From NCBI GenBank assembly GCA_036392935.1, contig DASVWZ010000205.1:1-36955 (forward strand): DNA of 36,955 nucleotides, given 5' to 3'. The position numbers were made by a program, and so were the translations under genes. Numbering within the stretch: position 1 is the stretch's first letter; every line of letters begins with the position of its first letter. Below, one piece after another: positions 1 to 7,046 of the stretch. Source of the stretch: DASVWZ01 sp036392935 (GTDB lineage: Bacteria; Acidobacteriota; Terriglobia; Terriglobales; Acidobacteriaceae). Below the pieces are notes generated by a model. It did not search any database. It was not told the DNA's origin and was given only the letters and a program-made list of their open reading frames with translations.

Positions 1-1
1 G

Positions 2-64
2 CCGGAATCGGTGGTGCGTCCGGGCAGGGAAGCGCTGGAACAGGCGATGGAAGAGCTGCGGTAG
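2..64 (+). CDS. C-terminal end of an unidentified protein (partial)
   Basis: The window opens inside a reading frame that ends at the TAG at 62-64. Only about 20 codons are present; they encode a charged, helix-like tail (ALEQAMEELR then stop). There is too little to assign a family. The frame is supported by its sensible amino-acid content and because a 7-bp tandem array begins at the very next base, the same placement seen after other gene ends in this window. It could also be a chance open frame. Confidence 0.35.
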   Translation, partial: PESVVRPGREALEQAMEELR

Positions 65-123
65 AGTCGTCAGTCGTCAGTCGTCAGTCGTCAGTCGTCA
101 GTCGTCAGTCGTCAGTCGTCAGT
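65..123 (+). repeat. Perfect heptamer array, eight AGTCGTC units
   Basis: Eight perfect 7-bp units (AGTCGTC, equivalently GTCGTCA) run from 65 to 120, with a partial unit to 123. The array starts immediately after the stop codon at 62-64. The same unit in the same orientation makes up the array at 36721-36816 at the other end of the window. There are no spacers, so it is not a CRISPR array. Confidence 0.95.
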
Positions 124-550
124 TTAATACCCCTTCGTTCGGGTTCGGCAATTCGATGTAATTCTTGTAAATCGTATCCCTCGCCGCTAAAGCGGTTCGG
201 AACGACAACTAATAATGGCATGCTTACGGCACGGCTAACCGTGCCCCCCACGTGGTCCGTGGAAAACACAAGGTCCCCTTTCGGTCGCTTCCCCGCTACG
301 CTTCCTCGCTTTCTCATACTCTGGGCAGGCTCTCCGCTCGCTCGCTGGCGCTACGCTTCGGACGGGATGACACTGGTGAGGAATGAGTAGAGTACGCCAC
401 TAATCCGCCGGAGCAGCGGAACGGCCACCCAGGGTTCGCGTGGCTCCACGGATTTTTTCGGTCTTAATGCTGTCGTTTTGTTTACTACTTGGTTACACTA
501 CCCCCCCTCCCCCCTATCCCTGGAATCAACAACTTACAAGCGGCGATGAG

Positions 551-677
551 GCTAAAATCTAGATAACATTGGGGATATTGTAAAATCTAGAAAACAAACG
601 AGTTAACTTTTGCTCTCTTTAGAATCAATGGTTTACGCCGGCCATTCGGCCGTAAAATCTTCAAAACAAATAATTTA
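551..677 (+). repeat. Three spaced copies of a TAAAATCT-AAAACAAA motif
   Basis: Three imperfect direct copies of an AT-rich motif begin at about 552, 580 and 652. The first reads CTAAAATCTAGATAACA, the second GTAAAATCTAGAAAACAAA and the third GTAAAATCTTCAAAACAAA. Spacing is irregular (28 and 72 bp). A small GGCC-based hairpin sits at about 640-651 before the third copy. No gene overlaps them. Function unknown; they could be binding sites or remnants of a dispersed repeat. Confidence 0.6.
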
Positions 678-839
678 GGTTGTTTTTACCGGTGCGCAGC
701 CGGGGAAATTCTTGAATTTACCCTATATATTCAGAATATCAAATTGGAGGGGGTAAATAAGACACGATTGGTAGTTTTATATTTCTAGTGGAATGAGTGG
801 GTTAGGGGAATTTCGGGGTTTTTGGGGGCTTGACAAGAA

Positions 840-943
840 ATCGGGGGATTGGGGGATCGGGGGATTGACGGATCGGGGGATCGGGGGATCGGGAGATCGG
901 GTGATTGAGTGATCGGGAGATCGGGGGATTGAGCGATTGAACG
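840..943 (+). repeat. Octamer array, 13 units of ATCGGGGG type
   Basis: Thirteen consecutive 8-bp units fill this stretch. The consensus is AT(C/T)GGGGG, with variants such as ATTGACGG, ATCGGGAG and ATTGAGTG. Every unit keeps the leading AT and the trailing G while the middle drifts. The plus strand is rich in runs of four or five G. The period is eight, unlike the seven-base arrays elsewhere in the window. Confidence 0.9.
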
Positions 944-1038
944 GCAAAACCGGCCACGGATTGGCGCGGATTTAACCGGCTGGGGCCGTCGTACGGTGTC
1001 GGTCTGGTGGCGCGCGGGGACGCAGGGGCAGTTGGTTC

Positions 1039-1368
1039 TGAGTGTAATCGGGATTCTTCGTCAGCTGAGGATGTAGAATTCCGCCATGCATGAGGTTGTC
1101 CAGCACCTCGTCCTATTGGTGGCTGGCATTGGGTTCTGTGCGATTGGCTGGTTCATGGCACACAACTCAGGCCGCGTCTATCGATTTTTTACTTTGGGTG
1201 GAACAGGATTGGGTGAGGTATTCGCAATTCGCTTTCTCAAAGTCGTCGGATGGTGCTTCACTGTGGCTTTTGCGGCGGGCGCAGTCATGCAGCTGGTGCT
1301 TATTCTCCTGGCGCTGCTCCGATAGGCTTCCCGGACAATCTGGAAGGACAATGAGTGTAATCGCGATT
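1039..1368 (+). repeat. 17-bp direct repeats flanking the small membrane gene
   Basis: TGAGTGTAATCGGGATT at 1039-1055 recurs at 1352-1368 with one mismatch (GCGATT for GGGATT). The copies lie 313 bp apart in the same orientation and bracket the 79-codon gene between them. They could be the trace of a duplication or insertion, or paired regulatory sites. No terminal inverted repeats or transposase accompany them. Confidence 0.6.
1086..1325 (+). CDS. Small two-helix membrane protein, unknown function
   Basis: Predicted 79-residue protein with two long hydrophobic stretches, about residues 8-25 (VLLVAGIGFCAIGW) and 52-78 (WCFTVAFAAGAVMQLVLIL). A short polar loop with RVYRFF and a Gly-rich turn lies between them. 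This suggests a hairpin inner-membrane protein. The ATG at 1086 has a GAGG about 15 bases upstream, which is distant for a ribosome site. A second frame overlapping it (1090-1371) is poor in hydrophobic structure and is rejected. No family is recognised. It stands alone between two 17-bp direct repeats. Coding status is likely but not certain. Confidence 0.5.
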   Translation: MHEVVQHLVLLVAGIGFCAIGWFMAHNSGRVYRFFTLGGTGLGEVFAIRFLKVVGWCFTVAFAAGAVMQLVLILLALLR

Positions 1369-1377
1369 TAACAACAG

Positions 1378-1860
1378 TTACGAGATGTTTCGAGGCAAAA
1401 GCTCACTCGAGTCGAGCACAAGAATTGCTTCTTCCGCATAACTTTCCAAGTCGTCGGTTACCCAACTCTCATCGGGCCGCAACGTATGAAAGCGCACCGT
1501 CCAGTCATTGCCATTCTTACCGATGATGAAACGAAGGATGCGGTTTCGAGCAGCCCGACGCGCCTCAGAACTTATGCGCTTGCAGAATGCGACAGCGTGC
1601 CGCAATGCCGCGATTGAGTCCCCTTTTTTCTCCTTGAAGTGGGCGTGGTTCACGAAGCACTCGTAGCCGGTTTTGTCCGTCAGTGCTTCACGCACGCTGT
1701 CCAGAGTCGGCAGCCAACCGGCCTTTGCTAGCAATAGACAGTCGCCGTTGACACTGAGGCCACCGCGCATGATTTCGTTTAATTCATCTGGGATCGGGCC
1801 ATCCCAATGTAGTGGCGTACCATCACCGACGAACTGCCGCATTGCCCGATTCGCTCGCAT
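1378..1860 (-). CDS. Hypothetical protein, 160 residues
   Basis: An open frame of 160 codons with the mixed composition of a soluble globular protein: hydrophobic segments (DCLLLAKAGWLPTL, AEEAILVLDSSELL) alternate with a basic helix around residues 85-115 (RISSEARRAARNRILRF). No domain, signal peptide or membrane segment is recognised. The ATG at 1860 lacks a clear ribosome site, so the true start may be the ATG at codon 7. It converges on the small membrane gene at 1086 and has no operon partner. It may be an accessory gene; function is not assigned. Confidence 0.5.
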   Translation of the reverse strand: MRANRAMRQFVGDGTPLHWDGPIPDELNEIMRGGLSVNGDCLLLAKAGWLPTLDSVREALTDKTGYECFVNHAHFKEKKGDSIAALRHAVAFCKRISSEARRAARNRILRFIIGKNGNDWTVRFHTLRPDESWVTDDLESYAEEAILVLDSSELLPRNIS

Positions 1861-2215
1861 TCAGGCGAGCATTATATGCAAAACTTGGGCATGATTGCTG
1901 CAATCAGGCGTTATCGCAAGCATGCGTTGTTTCTTCGCCTTTCCTGCGTCGATGGGCTGAATCGGGGCGTGCGCCGGCTATGGGCTTGGGCATGGTCGCG
2001 CGGCCGGGATGGATGGGGCGTGACCGGGCGACGAGCGCCGGAATCGCAGGGGGCAGAAACGCCGAGGACCAAAGCCCCGTCTGGCAGGCAGCGCAACGAT
2101 ATCTTTAATCTTTATCTTTGAATGTTGGCCGGGCTGATGATCGACTCTGACCAGGGCCCGAGTTGTAGCAGAGGCTGGCTACGCGCCCGTCATCTGGTGA
2201 TGGGACGCGGAATAA
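1861..2215. other. Intergenic stretch, nothing supported
   Basis: Several overlapping short frames exist on both strands here, but they contradict one another and none has a ribosome site or a recognisable protein. The only structure seen is a short tract at 2101-2121 in which ATCTTTA occurs twice with a 7-bp period, echoing the heptamer arrays elsewhere. Confidence 0.4.
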
Positions 2216-2264
2216 GTTGGTCGTTGATCTTTGATCGCTGATCGCTGACCGCTGGTCTCTGATC
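2216..2264 (-). repeat. Degenerate heptamer array ending at a stop codon
   Basis: Seven contiguous 7-bp units on the plus strand: GTTGGTC, GTTGATC, TTTGATC, GCTGATC, GCTGACC, GCTGGTC and TCTGATC. The constant core is TGRTC. Read in the direction of the small gene beside it, the units are GATCAGC-like and begin at its stop codon (2264-2266). The unit GTTGGTC also appears, as GACCAAC, in the array at 28811-28866. Confidence 0.9.
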
Positions 2265-2392
2265 TATGCGGGCTTCGAAGCTTTTTCGAGCTTGCGAATC
2301 TTTGCCATGTTCGCGGCGATGCGCTTGGAATCGGCGCGTTTGCCGGAACGATTGCGGCGCTTGGCTTTGGTAACGTAGTGGTTCTTTGCCAT
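2264..2392 (-). CDS. Small highly basic protein, 42 residues
   Basis: A 42-residue protein starting MAKNHYVTKAKRRNRSGKR and ending KLEKASKPA. About a third of its residues are Lys or Arg, and there is no hydrophobic segment, so it is probably a soluble nucleic-acid- or ribosome-associated protein; that is inference from charge only. The start at 2392 is chosen because an AAGGAG ribosome site lies about 8 bases before this ATG. The longer frame from 2446 has no such site. It lies downstream of cpoB on the same strand, and a heptamer array starts at its stop codon. It resembles no ribosomal protein that I recognise. Confidence 0.6.
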   Translation of the reverse strand: MAKNHYVTKAKRRNRSGKRADSKRIAANMAKIRKLEKASKPA

Positions 2393-2510
2393 GGTTGGCT
2401 CCTTGTAGTCTCTTTTCAGTATCGCTGAAATTTTGTTGGACGGCAAAGGTCTGAGGGCGATTGGCGAGGGATCCCAATCTGGTTACAGCATCCGTGCTGG
2501 CGATTGTGCG

Positions 2511-3362
2511 CTACTCGCCCTGCTGTCCTGCGGTCGCTGGGACGCCGAGCTTTTTTAGGCGGTCACGTGCCTGCAGCGCCTCGCTTGATTTCGGGAAGCG
2601 CTGGATCAGGTGCCGCAGCTCCGCGACGCCGTCGTCGGTCTGGCCGAGTTCGATGAGAGCGAAGCCCTTTTTCAGGCTGGCGGAAGCGGCTTTGTTTCCG
2701 CTGGGGAAGTTCTGAATCACCTGATCGTAATTCTTAACCGCTTCGGCGTAGTTCTGCGCGCGATACTGCATTTCTGCGAGATAGAAGTACGCGTTTCCGG
2801 CAAGATCCGTACTGCGATAGTACTTGATGTAATCGGAAAACTCCTGGGTGGCAAGATCGGTCTTGCCGGCGTTGTAGTCGCGCAGCGCGTTTTTGTAGAG
2901 CATATCTGGCGGGGGCGCATTGGCGAGCGCCTGCTGCTGCGCCTGCGCGGCGGCCTGATTGGCTGCCTGATTTTGTTGCGACGCCTGCATGTCATCCATT
3001 TGCTTGCTAAGCTTGGCCATGCGGGCCTTCAACTCGTCGATGGAATCGTTCAGCGCCTGGATCTGGCCGGAAATCTGATCGACCTTGCCGCCGTTGTCGG
3101 TCTGCAGCTTTGCCATGCTGGTCTGCAGTTGGGTCATGGCCGCCGACACCTTGTTCATGTTGTCGGTGTTTTGCTCGAGCAGATGGTTCATCACGCCCAT
3201 TTGCTGATCGAAGGATTGCTGCATGCGCGACATCTGGTCCTGCAGCGCCTGGACTTGCGTCTGCAATTGGATCATCTCTTTGCTGGCGCCAAGGGCGGGA
3301 GTTACGCTTGCAGCCGCGATCAGAACTGCCGCTAGAATGCCAAGAATTGGTTGATTTTTCAT
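2511..3362 (-). CDS. cpoB: Tol-Pal system protein CpoB/YbgF
   Basis: Periplasmic protein that in Proteobacteria links peptidoglycan synthesis with Tol-Pal constriction at division. The frame gives 283 residues from the chosen ATG. A signal peptide (MKNQPILGILAAVLIAAASV...ALGA) is followed by a long coiled coil (about residues 28-130, Gln/Met-rich, heptad-like) that should trimerise, a Gln/Ala-rich linker, and three TPR-like repeats (YKNALRDYNAGKTDLA, AYFYLAEMQYRAQNYAEAV, SLKKGFALIELGQTDDGV). This is the YbgF architecture. An upstream in-frame start at 3395 would put charged residues before the signal peptide and is rejected. It follows pal on the same strand, but a terminator lies between them, so it may have its own promoter. 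A weak candidate is a TATCCT near 3436. Confidence 0.9.
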   Translation of the reverse strand: MKNQPILGILAAVLIAAASVTPALGASKEMIQLQTQVQALQDQMSRMQQSFDQQMGVMNHLLEQNTDNMNKVSAAMTQLQTSMAKLQTDNGGKVDQISGQIQALNDSIDELKARMAKLSKQMDDMQASQQNQAANQAAAQAQQQALANAPPPDMLYKNALRDYNAGKTDLATQEFSDYIKYYRSTDLAGNAYFYLAEMQYRAQNYAEAVKNYDQVIQNFPSGNKAASASLKKGFALIELGQTDDGVAELRHLIQRFPKSSEALQARDRLKKLGVPATAGQQGE

Positions 3363-3501
3363 AGCTTCACTATTTCCGAGGGTTAAGATGCGCACCCGCG
3401 AACCGGCGCGATCATAACCCCTCTATTTTGCAGGATAGCGCGATGCGGGCGCAGTTGTCTCGCGGGGTACCCGACGATGCGGACGGTCGCCGATTGCAGA
3501 A

Positions 3502-3537
3502 TAAAAAAGCGGCGCGGAGCTTTCGTTCCGCACCGCT
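3502..3537 (-). terminator. Rho-independent terminator after pal
   Basis: Read on the minus strand, an 11-bp stem (AGCGGTGCGGA pairing with TCCGCGCCGCT, one G-U pair) encloses an 8-base loop and is followed by TTTTTT. It begins 10 bases after the pal stop codon. This is the clearest intrinsic terminator in the window. It should end most tolQ-to-pal transcripts before cpoB. Confidence 0.9.
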
Positions 3538-3546
3538 CTTCAGCTT

Positions 3547-4284
3547 CTATTTCTGGTACACGAAATGGCCACGGCGATTTTCCTGCCAGCACGCTTCTGT
3601 GTGCTCGGTGCAGAAGGGTTTTTCCTTGCCGTAGCTGCGAGTGGTGATGTTGGCGGCGTTGACTCCGCCTTGCACCAACGCGTTCTTGACTGAGTTGGCG
3701 CGGCTGTCACCCAACGCAAGGTTATATTCGGTTGAACCGCGTTCGTCGCAGTATCCGCCCACTTCGAAGTGAATGTTCGGATGCTGGCTGAGGAATGCGA
3801 TGTCGGCCGCCATCGCCGATTGCATGTCTGCACGAATGTCGGACTTGTCGTAGTCGAAGTAAATGTCCTTTACATTCTGCGAGAACAGCTCTTCCTCGCT
3901 GATGGTTGGAGGCGGCGGTGGTGGCGGCGGCGCAGGCGTGACGGTCACGCGCGTCGTCGCGGTTTGCGTACCTCCGGCACCCTTGGCGGTCAGCGTGTAG
4001 GTGGTGGAACTGGCCGGCGAAACTGATTGCGATCCGTTGGTTTGAACCGCACCCATGGGATCGATGCTGACGTCGGTTGCGTTGGTGGTTTGCCAGGTCA
4101 GGCTGGTCGATTGTCCGGCCTGGATGGTCTCCGGGTTCGCGCTGATGGATGCGGTCGGCGCGGCTGGGGGTGGCGGCGGAGGCGCGGGTGGCGGCGGTGG
4201 TTGTTTTTTGTGGCAAGCCGCCAGAAACATAAAAGCGGCCAAAGTCAACGTGAGTGTGCTCCACTTCACGATGCGGTGCTTCAT
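3547..4284 (-). CDS. pal: Peptidoglycan-associated lipoprotein Pal with an Ig-like insert
   Basis: Outer-membrane lipoprotein that binds peptidoglycan and TolB. The 245-residue product has a lipoprotein signal ending in the lipobox LAAC (lipidated Cys24). A Pro-rich stretch follows, then an Ig-like beta domain of roughly 75 residues (ANPETIQAGQSTSLTW ... TTYTLTAKGAGG). A second Pro-rich linker leads to the OmpA-family domain (IYFDYDKSDIR ... YCDERGSTEYNLALGDSRA ... SYGKEKP). E. coli Pal is about 173 residues, so the Ig-like module and two Pro linkers are additions. The start at 4284 is chosen for a strong AAGGAG five bases before the ATG. It is the last gene before the terminator in the tol operon. 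Confidence 0.95.
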   Translation of the reverse strand: MKHRIVKWSTLTLTLAAFMFLAACHKKQPPPPPAPPPPPPAAPTASISANPETIQAGQSTSLTWQTTNATDVSIDPMGAVQTNGSQSVSPASSTTYTLTAKGAGGTQTATTRVTVTPAPPPPPPPPTISEEELFSQNVKDIYFDYDKSDIRADMQSAMAADIAFLSQHPNIHFEVGGYCDERGSTEYNLALGDSRANSVKNALVQGGVNAANITTRSYGKEKPFCTEHTEACWQENRRGHFVYQK

Positions 4285-4382
4285 TGTCTCTCCTTCCATT
4301 CGTGCGTCTGCACGACGGGCAAGCCGCAAGGCGCCGGCGCGTCCTGCGGTAAATTGTGAAAAAGCTTAACCATCGATTTCAT

Positions 4383-5774
4383 CTACTTCCAACTCCAGTT
4401 CGGTTGCGAGTTTCCGCCGGAACTTGTCAGTGCCTTCTGGTCGGTGCCGTCGGCCAGCATCGTCCAAATCTGCTCGCTCCCGGCGCGGCTTGATTCGAAG
4501 ACGATGTGGCGCCCATCCGGCGACCAGGAGGGAAAATCGTTGCTTCCGCCGTCATGGGTAAGCTGTACCCATTGTTTGCTGGCCAGGTCCATCAGATAGA
4601 TGTCGCGCGCACCCGGCGCGCCCGGCCCATAACGGCGAAACCACGAGAAAGCTAGAAATTGCCCATTGGGCGACCACGCGGGGGAAACCGCGTAGCCTTC
4701 GTCGATCAGTTGCTGCTGGTTGGTGCCGTCGCTCTCCATGGTGTAAATCCGCGGGAGGCCGGTACGTCCGCTGACGAACGCAATCTGTGCGTTGGTTTTC
4801 GGGTTCCACGCGGGAGAAACGTCTGGCATTTTGCCTGCCGTCAGCCGCTTTAGATTTCCGCCGGCGGCGTCGCTGGTGTAGATCTCAGGCGAGCCGCTAC
4901 GGGAGGATGAAAACGCCAGCTTGGATCCATCGGATGACCACGCGGGAGACAGGTTGGTTCCTCCGTAGGTGGGGAACGAAACCAGACGGTTCAATTCGAT
5001 GGAGAACATCAGGATTTGCCAGCCAGATTTGGTCATCGAGCTGAAGGCCAGACGATTGCCGTCTGGCGAGATGCGCGGCGAAAGCGAAATCGACCCCTGA
5101 CGCGTGACCTGGCGCTGGTTCTGGCCGTCATAATCCATGACCCATATTTCTTTGTGGCCAGTGCGATTGCTGACAAAGTAGATTTGCGATTCGGCGATCC
5201 CGGGGACGCCGCCGCCGAGGCGGAAGATAATTTCGTTGGCGAAACGGTGAGCGACGCGGCGAGCTGAATCCGTGGTCGCGGTGTCGTTGTAGACTTTGCC
5301 GAGCACCTGCGGCGATTGAATATTCTTGATGTCGTAAAGCCAGCCTTGCACGTTCAGACTGTTGGCGGTGGCACCCAGGTTTCCGAATACCACCATTGAG
5401 GCATTCGGCGGAGGCGCGCCCCATACGTCGAAGCGAAGGTTGGAGGGATTTCCCACCGGCTCGGTGGGATAAAAACTTTTCGACACCATGTCGAAGATGC
5501 CGGCGTTTTGCAGGTCATTAAATAAGGTGTCGTTGAAGACCTTCAGCAGGTCGGCATTTTTTGGGTCCTGAGTCGACGGTTGAAAATCCGGCACGGCGAT
5601 GCGGATCCGCTCAACGCCAAGTCCAGTGCCGGTTTTGATCCAGTCCTGAGCGGACGCGGCAGTCGACAGGCAGATTGCAAGAAGGAGTAAACGGAGTGGA
5701 AACTTGCGGATTGAAAATCTACAGGCTGAAAGTGCCATCCACATTTGGTGAGCGGGATTGACTTCTATCTTCAT
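4383..5774 (-). CDS. tolB: Tol-Pal system beta-propeller protein TolB
   Basis: Periplasmic TolB, which couples the inner-membrane TolQR complex to Pal. About 463 residues: a signal peptide (LRLLLLAICLSTAASAQ), an N-terminal alpha/beta domain (about 50-180, containing RIAVPDFQ and FGNLGA), then a six-bladed propeller of WD40-like repeats with the recurring pattern SPAWSPDG / ISPDGNRLAFSS / PSWSPDGRHIVFES. The length fits the family (E. coli about 430). The start is uncertain. ATG at 5774 is used; a TTG at 5801 and ATGs at 5744 and 5738 are in frame, and none has a convincing ribosome site. It lies between the TonB-like gene and pal. Confidence 0.93.
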   Translation of the reverse strand: MKIEVNPAHQMWMALSACRFSIRKFPLRLLLLAICLSTAASAQDWIKTGTGLGVERIRIAVPDFQPSTQDPKNADLLKVFNDTLFNDLQNAGIFDMVSKSFYPTEPVGNPSNLRFDVWGAPPPNASMVVFGNLGATANSLNVQGWLYDIKNIQSPQVLGKVYNDTATTDSARRVAHRFANEIIFRLGGGVPGIAESQIYFVSNRTGHKEIWVMDYDGQNQRQVTRQGSISLSPRISPDGNRLAFSSMTKSGWQILMFSIELNRLVSFPTYGGTNLSPAWSSDGSKLAFSSSRSGSPEIYTSDAAGGNLKRLTAGKMPDVSPAWNPKTNAQIAFVSGRTGLPRIYTMESDGTNQQQLIDEGYAVSPAWSPNGQFLAFSWFRRYGPGAPGARDIYLMDLASKQWVQLTHDGGSNDFPSWSPDGRHIVFESSRAGSEQIWTMLADGTDQKALTSSGGNSQPNWSWK

Positions 5775-5842
5775 CGTATGCCGATAGGTATAAGAGTGCA
5801 AGTTAAGCGCCGGGCCCTGCCGGAGCAGAGAGACCGACGAAA

Positions 5843-6634
5843 TTATCGTTTGTAATCGAACCAGAATTCAACTGAGACCTTGTTGCCGGAATAATCGCCG
5901 GGCAATGGACCGAATGTATCGATGCGCTGAAGCGCCCGAACGGCTGATTGATCAAGCGACGGCACGCCGCTCGACTGTTCGACTTGTATGTTCGCTGGCG
6001 TTCCGCTGCGCGGTATGTCAAACGTCAAATAGACGCGGCGCGCGTCAGCGATGCGTGGATCGACTTCATATTTCAGCCAGTTTTCCGAGACTTTCTGCTG
6101 CACGATCCGTACGTACCAGGCGTAGCGCTGGCCGAAATCGCCTCCCCCGCCGGTGAAGCCGAATCCGCCTTTGGCGCCGCCGGCGCTGAAAGTTCCGTAG
6201 GGGCCGCTGACCGGCCCTCCTTGTCCGAACGGTACGACATTGTCGGCTTCCTCCACCGGTTTTGGCGGAGGCTTGCGCTGGCTCGCCGAAGTTTGCGATT
6301 GCGGCTTATTCTTCGCGTTCTTATCGGGGATCAGGATCTCCGGCTGCTGCTGATCTTGTGGCAGCGGCCGCGACATACTTAATCCCTTGGACTCGTTTGC
6401 CAGCACGTTGTCGGCGGGGGCGTCGGGGTTGGATGGCAACGGGACGGTGTTAACCAGCGTCACTCCGATTGCCTCCCCACCACCGCCTGCTCCCCATGTG
6501 TCCCCGTTGCGCGATGGAATCCATACGGAATAGGCGACAATCGCCGCGGCCACCGCGAGGTGCAGGCCCACCGACCAGGCCAGGTTGCGGCCCCAGCGGT
6601 CGTGTTCGAAAAAAATCTCAGCGTTGGCCTGCAT
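5843..6634 (-). CDS. TonB/TolA-like energy transducer of the Tol system
   Basis: A 263-residue inner-membrane-anchored periplasmic protein. One membrane helix (about residues 17-38, LAWSVGLHLAVAAAIVAYSVW) is followed by a Pro/Gln/Lys-rich spacer, a Gly-rich segment (about 150-170), and a C-terminal TonB-type domain (about 175-263: KVSENWLKY, VYLTFDIPRSGTPANI, SLDQSAVRALQRIDTFGPLP). In Proteobacteria TolA occupies this slot; here the C-terminal domain looks like TonB, with the S-x-x-LD-xxA-xxA pattern. It presumably carries the energy of TolQR to TolB/Pal. It overlaps tolR by 17 bases, which suggests coupled translation. A role as a true TonB for outer-membrane receptors cannot be excluded, but the position argues for TolA function. 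Confidence 0.88.
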   Translation of the reverse strand: MQANAEIFFEHDRWGRNLAWSVGLHLAVAAAIVAYSVWIPSRNGDTWGAGGGGEAIGVTLVNTVPLPSNPDAPADNVLANESKGLSMSRPLPQDQQQPEILIPDKNAKNKPQSQTSASQRKPPPKPVEEADNVVPFGQGGPVSGPYGTFSAGGAKGGFGFTGGGGDFGQRYAWYVRIVQQKVSENWLKYEVDPRIADARRVYLTFDIPRSGTPANIQVEQSSGVPSLDQSAVRALQRIDTFGPLPGDYSGNKVSVEFWFDYKR

Positions 6635-7046
6635 GGCTGTCCAGTGGTTGGGTCACAATGCTGACGTTGCTGATACCCGATCGCTTCACCGCATCCATCA
6701 CGGTTGCGAATGCACCGAACGGCACGTCTTCGTCGGCGCGTATAAAGATCGACTGGTTTTGGGGGTCGCGGATTTTCTGCCGCAACGTGCTGCCGATGTC
6801 ATTGATGTTGATGGGATCGTTGCCCAGAAAAACTTCCTGCTTTTTGTTGATGCTGATCACCAGGCGCTCTTCAGTGATTTCTTTCACCGTTTTGGTTCGC
6901 GGAACATTGACTTCAATCCCCGACTGCAACACCGGCGCGGTGACCATAAAGATGATCAGCAGCACCAGGACGACGTCGACCAGGGGAGTGATGTTGATCT
7001 CCGCCAGAGAACTTTGGGTGCGGCCATTGGCAGCGGTGAATGCCAT
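6618..7046 (-). CDS. tolR: ExbD/TolR family protein
   Basis: A 142-residue single-helix stator partner of TolQ. A short cytoplasmic head is followed by the membrane helix LVDVVLVLLIIFMVTAPVL. This contains the essential protonatable Asp24 in the family motif NITPLVDVVLVLLIIFMV. The periplasmic domain (EVNVPRTKT, VISINKKQEVFLG, SIFIRADEDVPFG) is typical of ExbD/TolR. Its start overlaps the tolQ stop by one base (TAATG), and its end overlaps the TonB-like gene. Assignment to TolR rather than ExbD rests on the adjoining tolB and pal. Confidence 0.95.
   Translation of the reverse strand: MAFTAANGRTQSSLAEINITPLVDVVLVLLIIFMVTAPVLQSGIEVNVPRTKTVKEITEERLVISINKKQEVFLGNDPININDIGSTLRQKIRDPQNQSIFIRADEDVPFGAFATVMDAVKRSGISNVSIVTQPLDSHAGQR

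Larger units (their letters stand above)
124..1085. other. Repeat-rich intergenic region without a convincing gene
   Basis: About 960 bp with no supported gene. It holds a CCGCTAAAGCGG palindrome (184-195) related to those near 28310 and 36916. At 300-390 (minus-strand reading) lies a copy of an intergenic sequence of the type TGTCATCCCG...GAAGCG; related phrases occur near 24730 and 28360. From 480 to 830 the DNA is clearly more AT-rich than the surrounding genes and carries a thrice-repeated TAAAATCT motif. A G-rich octamer array follows at 840-943. The only sizeable frame (105-317, minus) runs through repeat sequence and is not believed. Confidence 0.6.

Noticed and set aside
65..123. CRISPR array
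   Set aside because: Units are 7 bp and contiguous with no unique spacers, and no cas gene is nearby. The same applies to the arrays at 2216, 28811 and 36721.
105..317. 70-codon minus-strand frame in the opening repeat region
   Set aside because: Runs through a heptamer array and a dispersed intergenic phrase; no ribosome site or family pattern.
1090..1371. 93-codon frame overlapping the small membrane gene
   Set aside because: Ser/Trp/Arg-rich product without structure; the overlapping frame from 1086 has two clean membrane helices.
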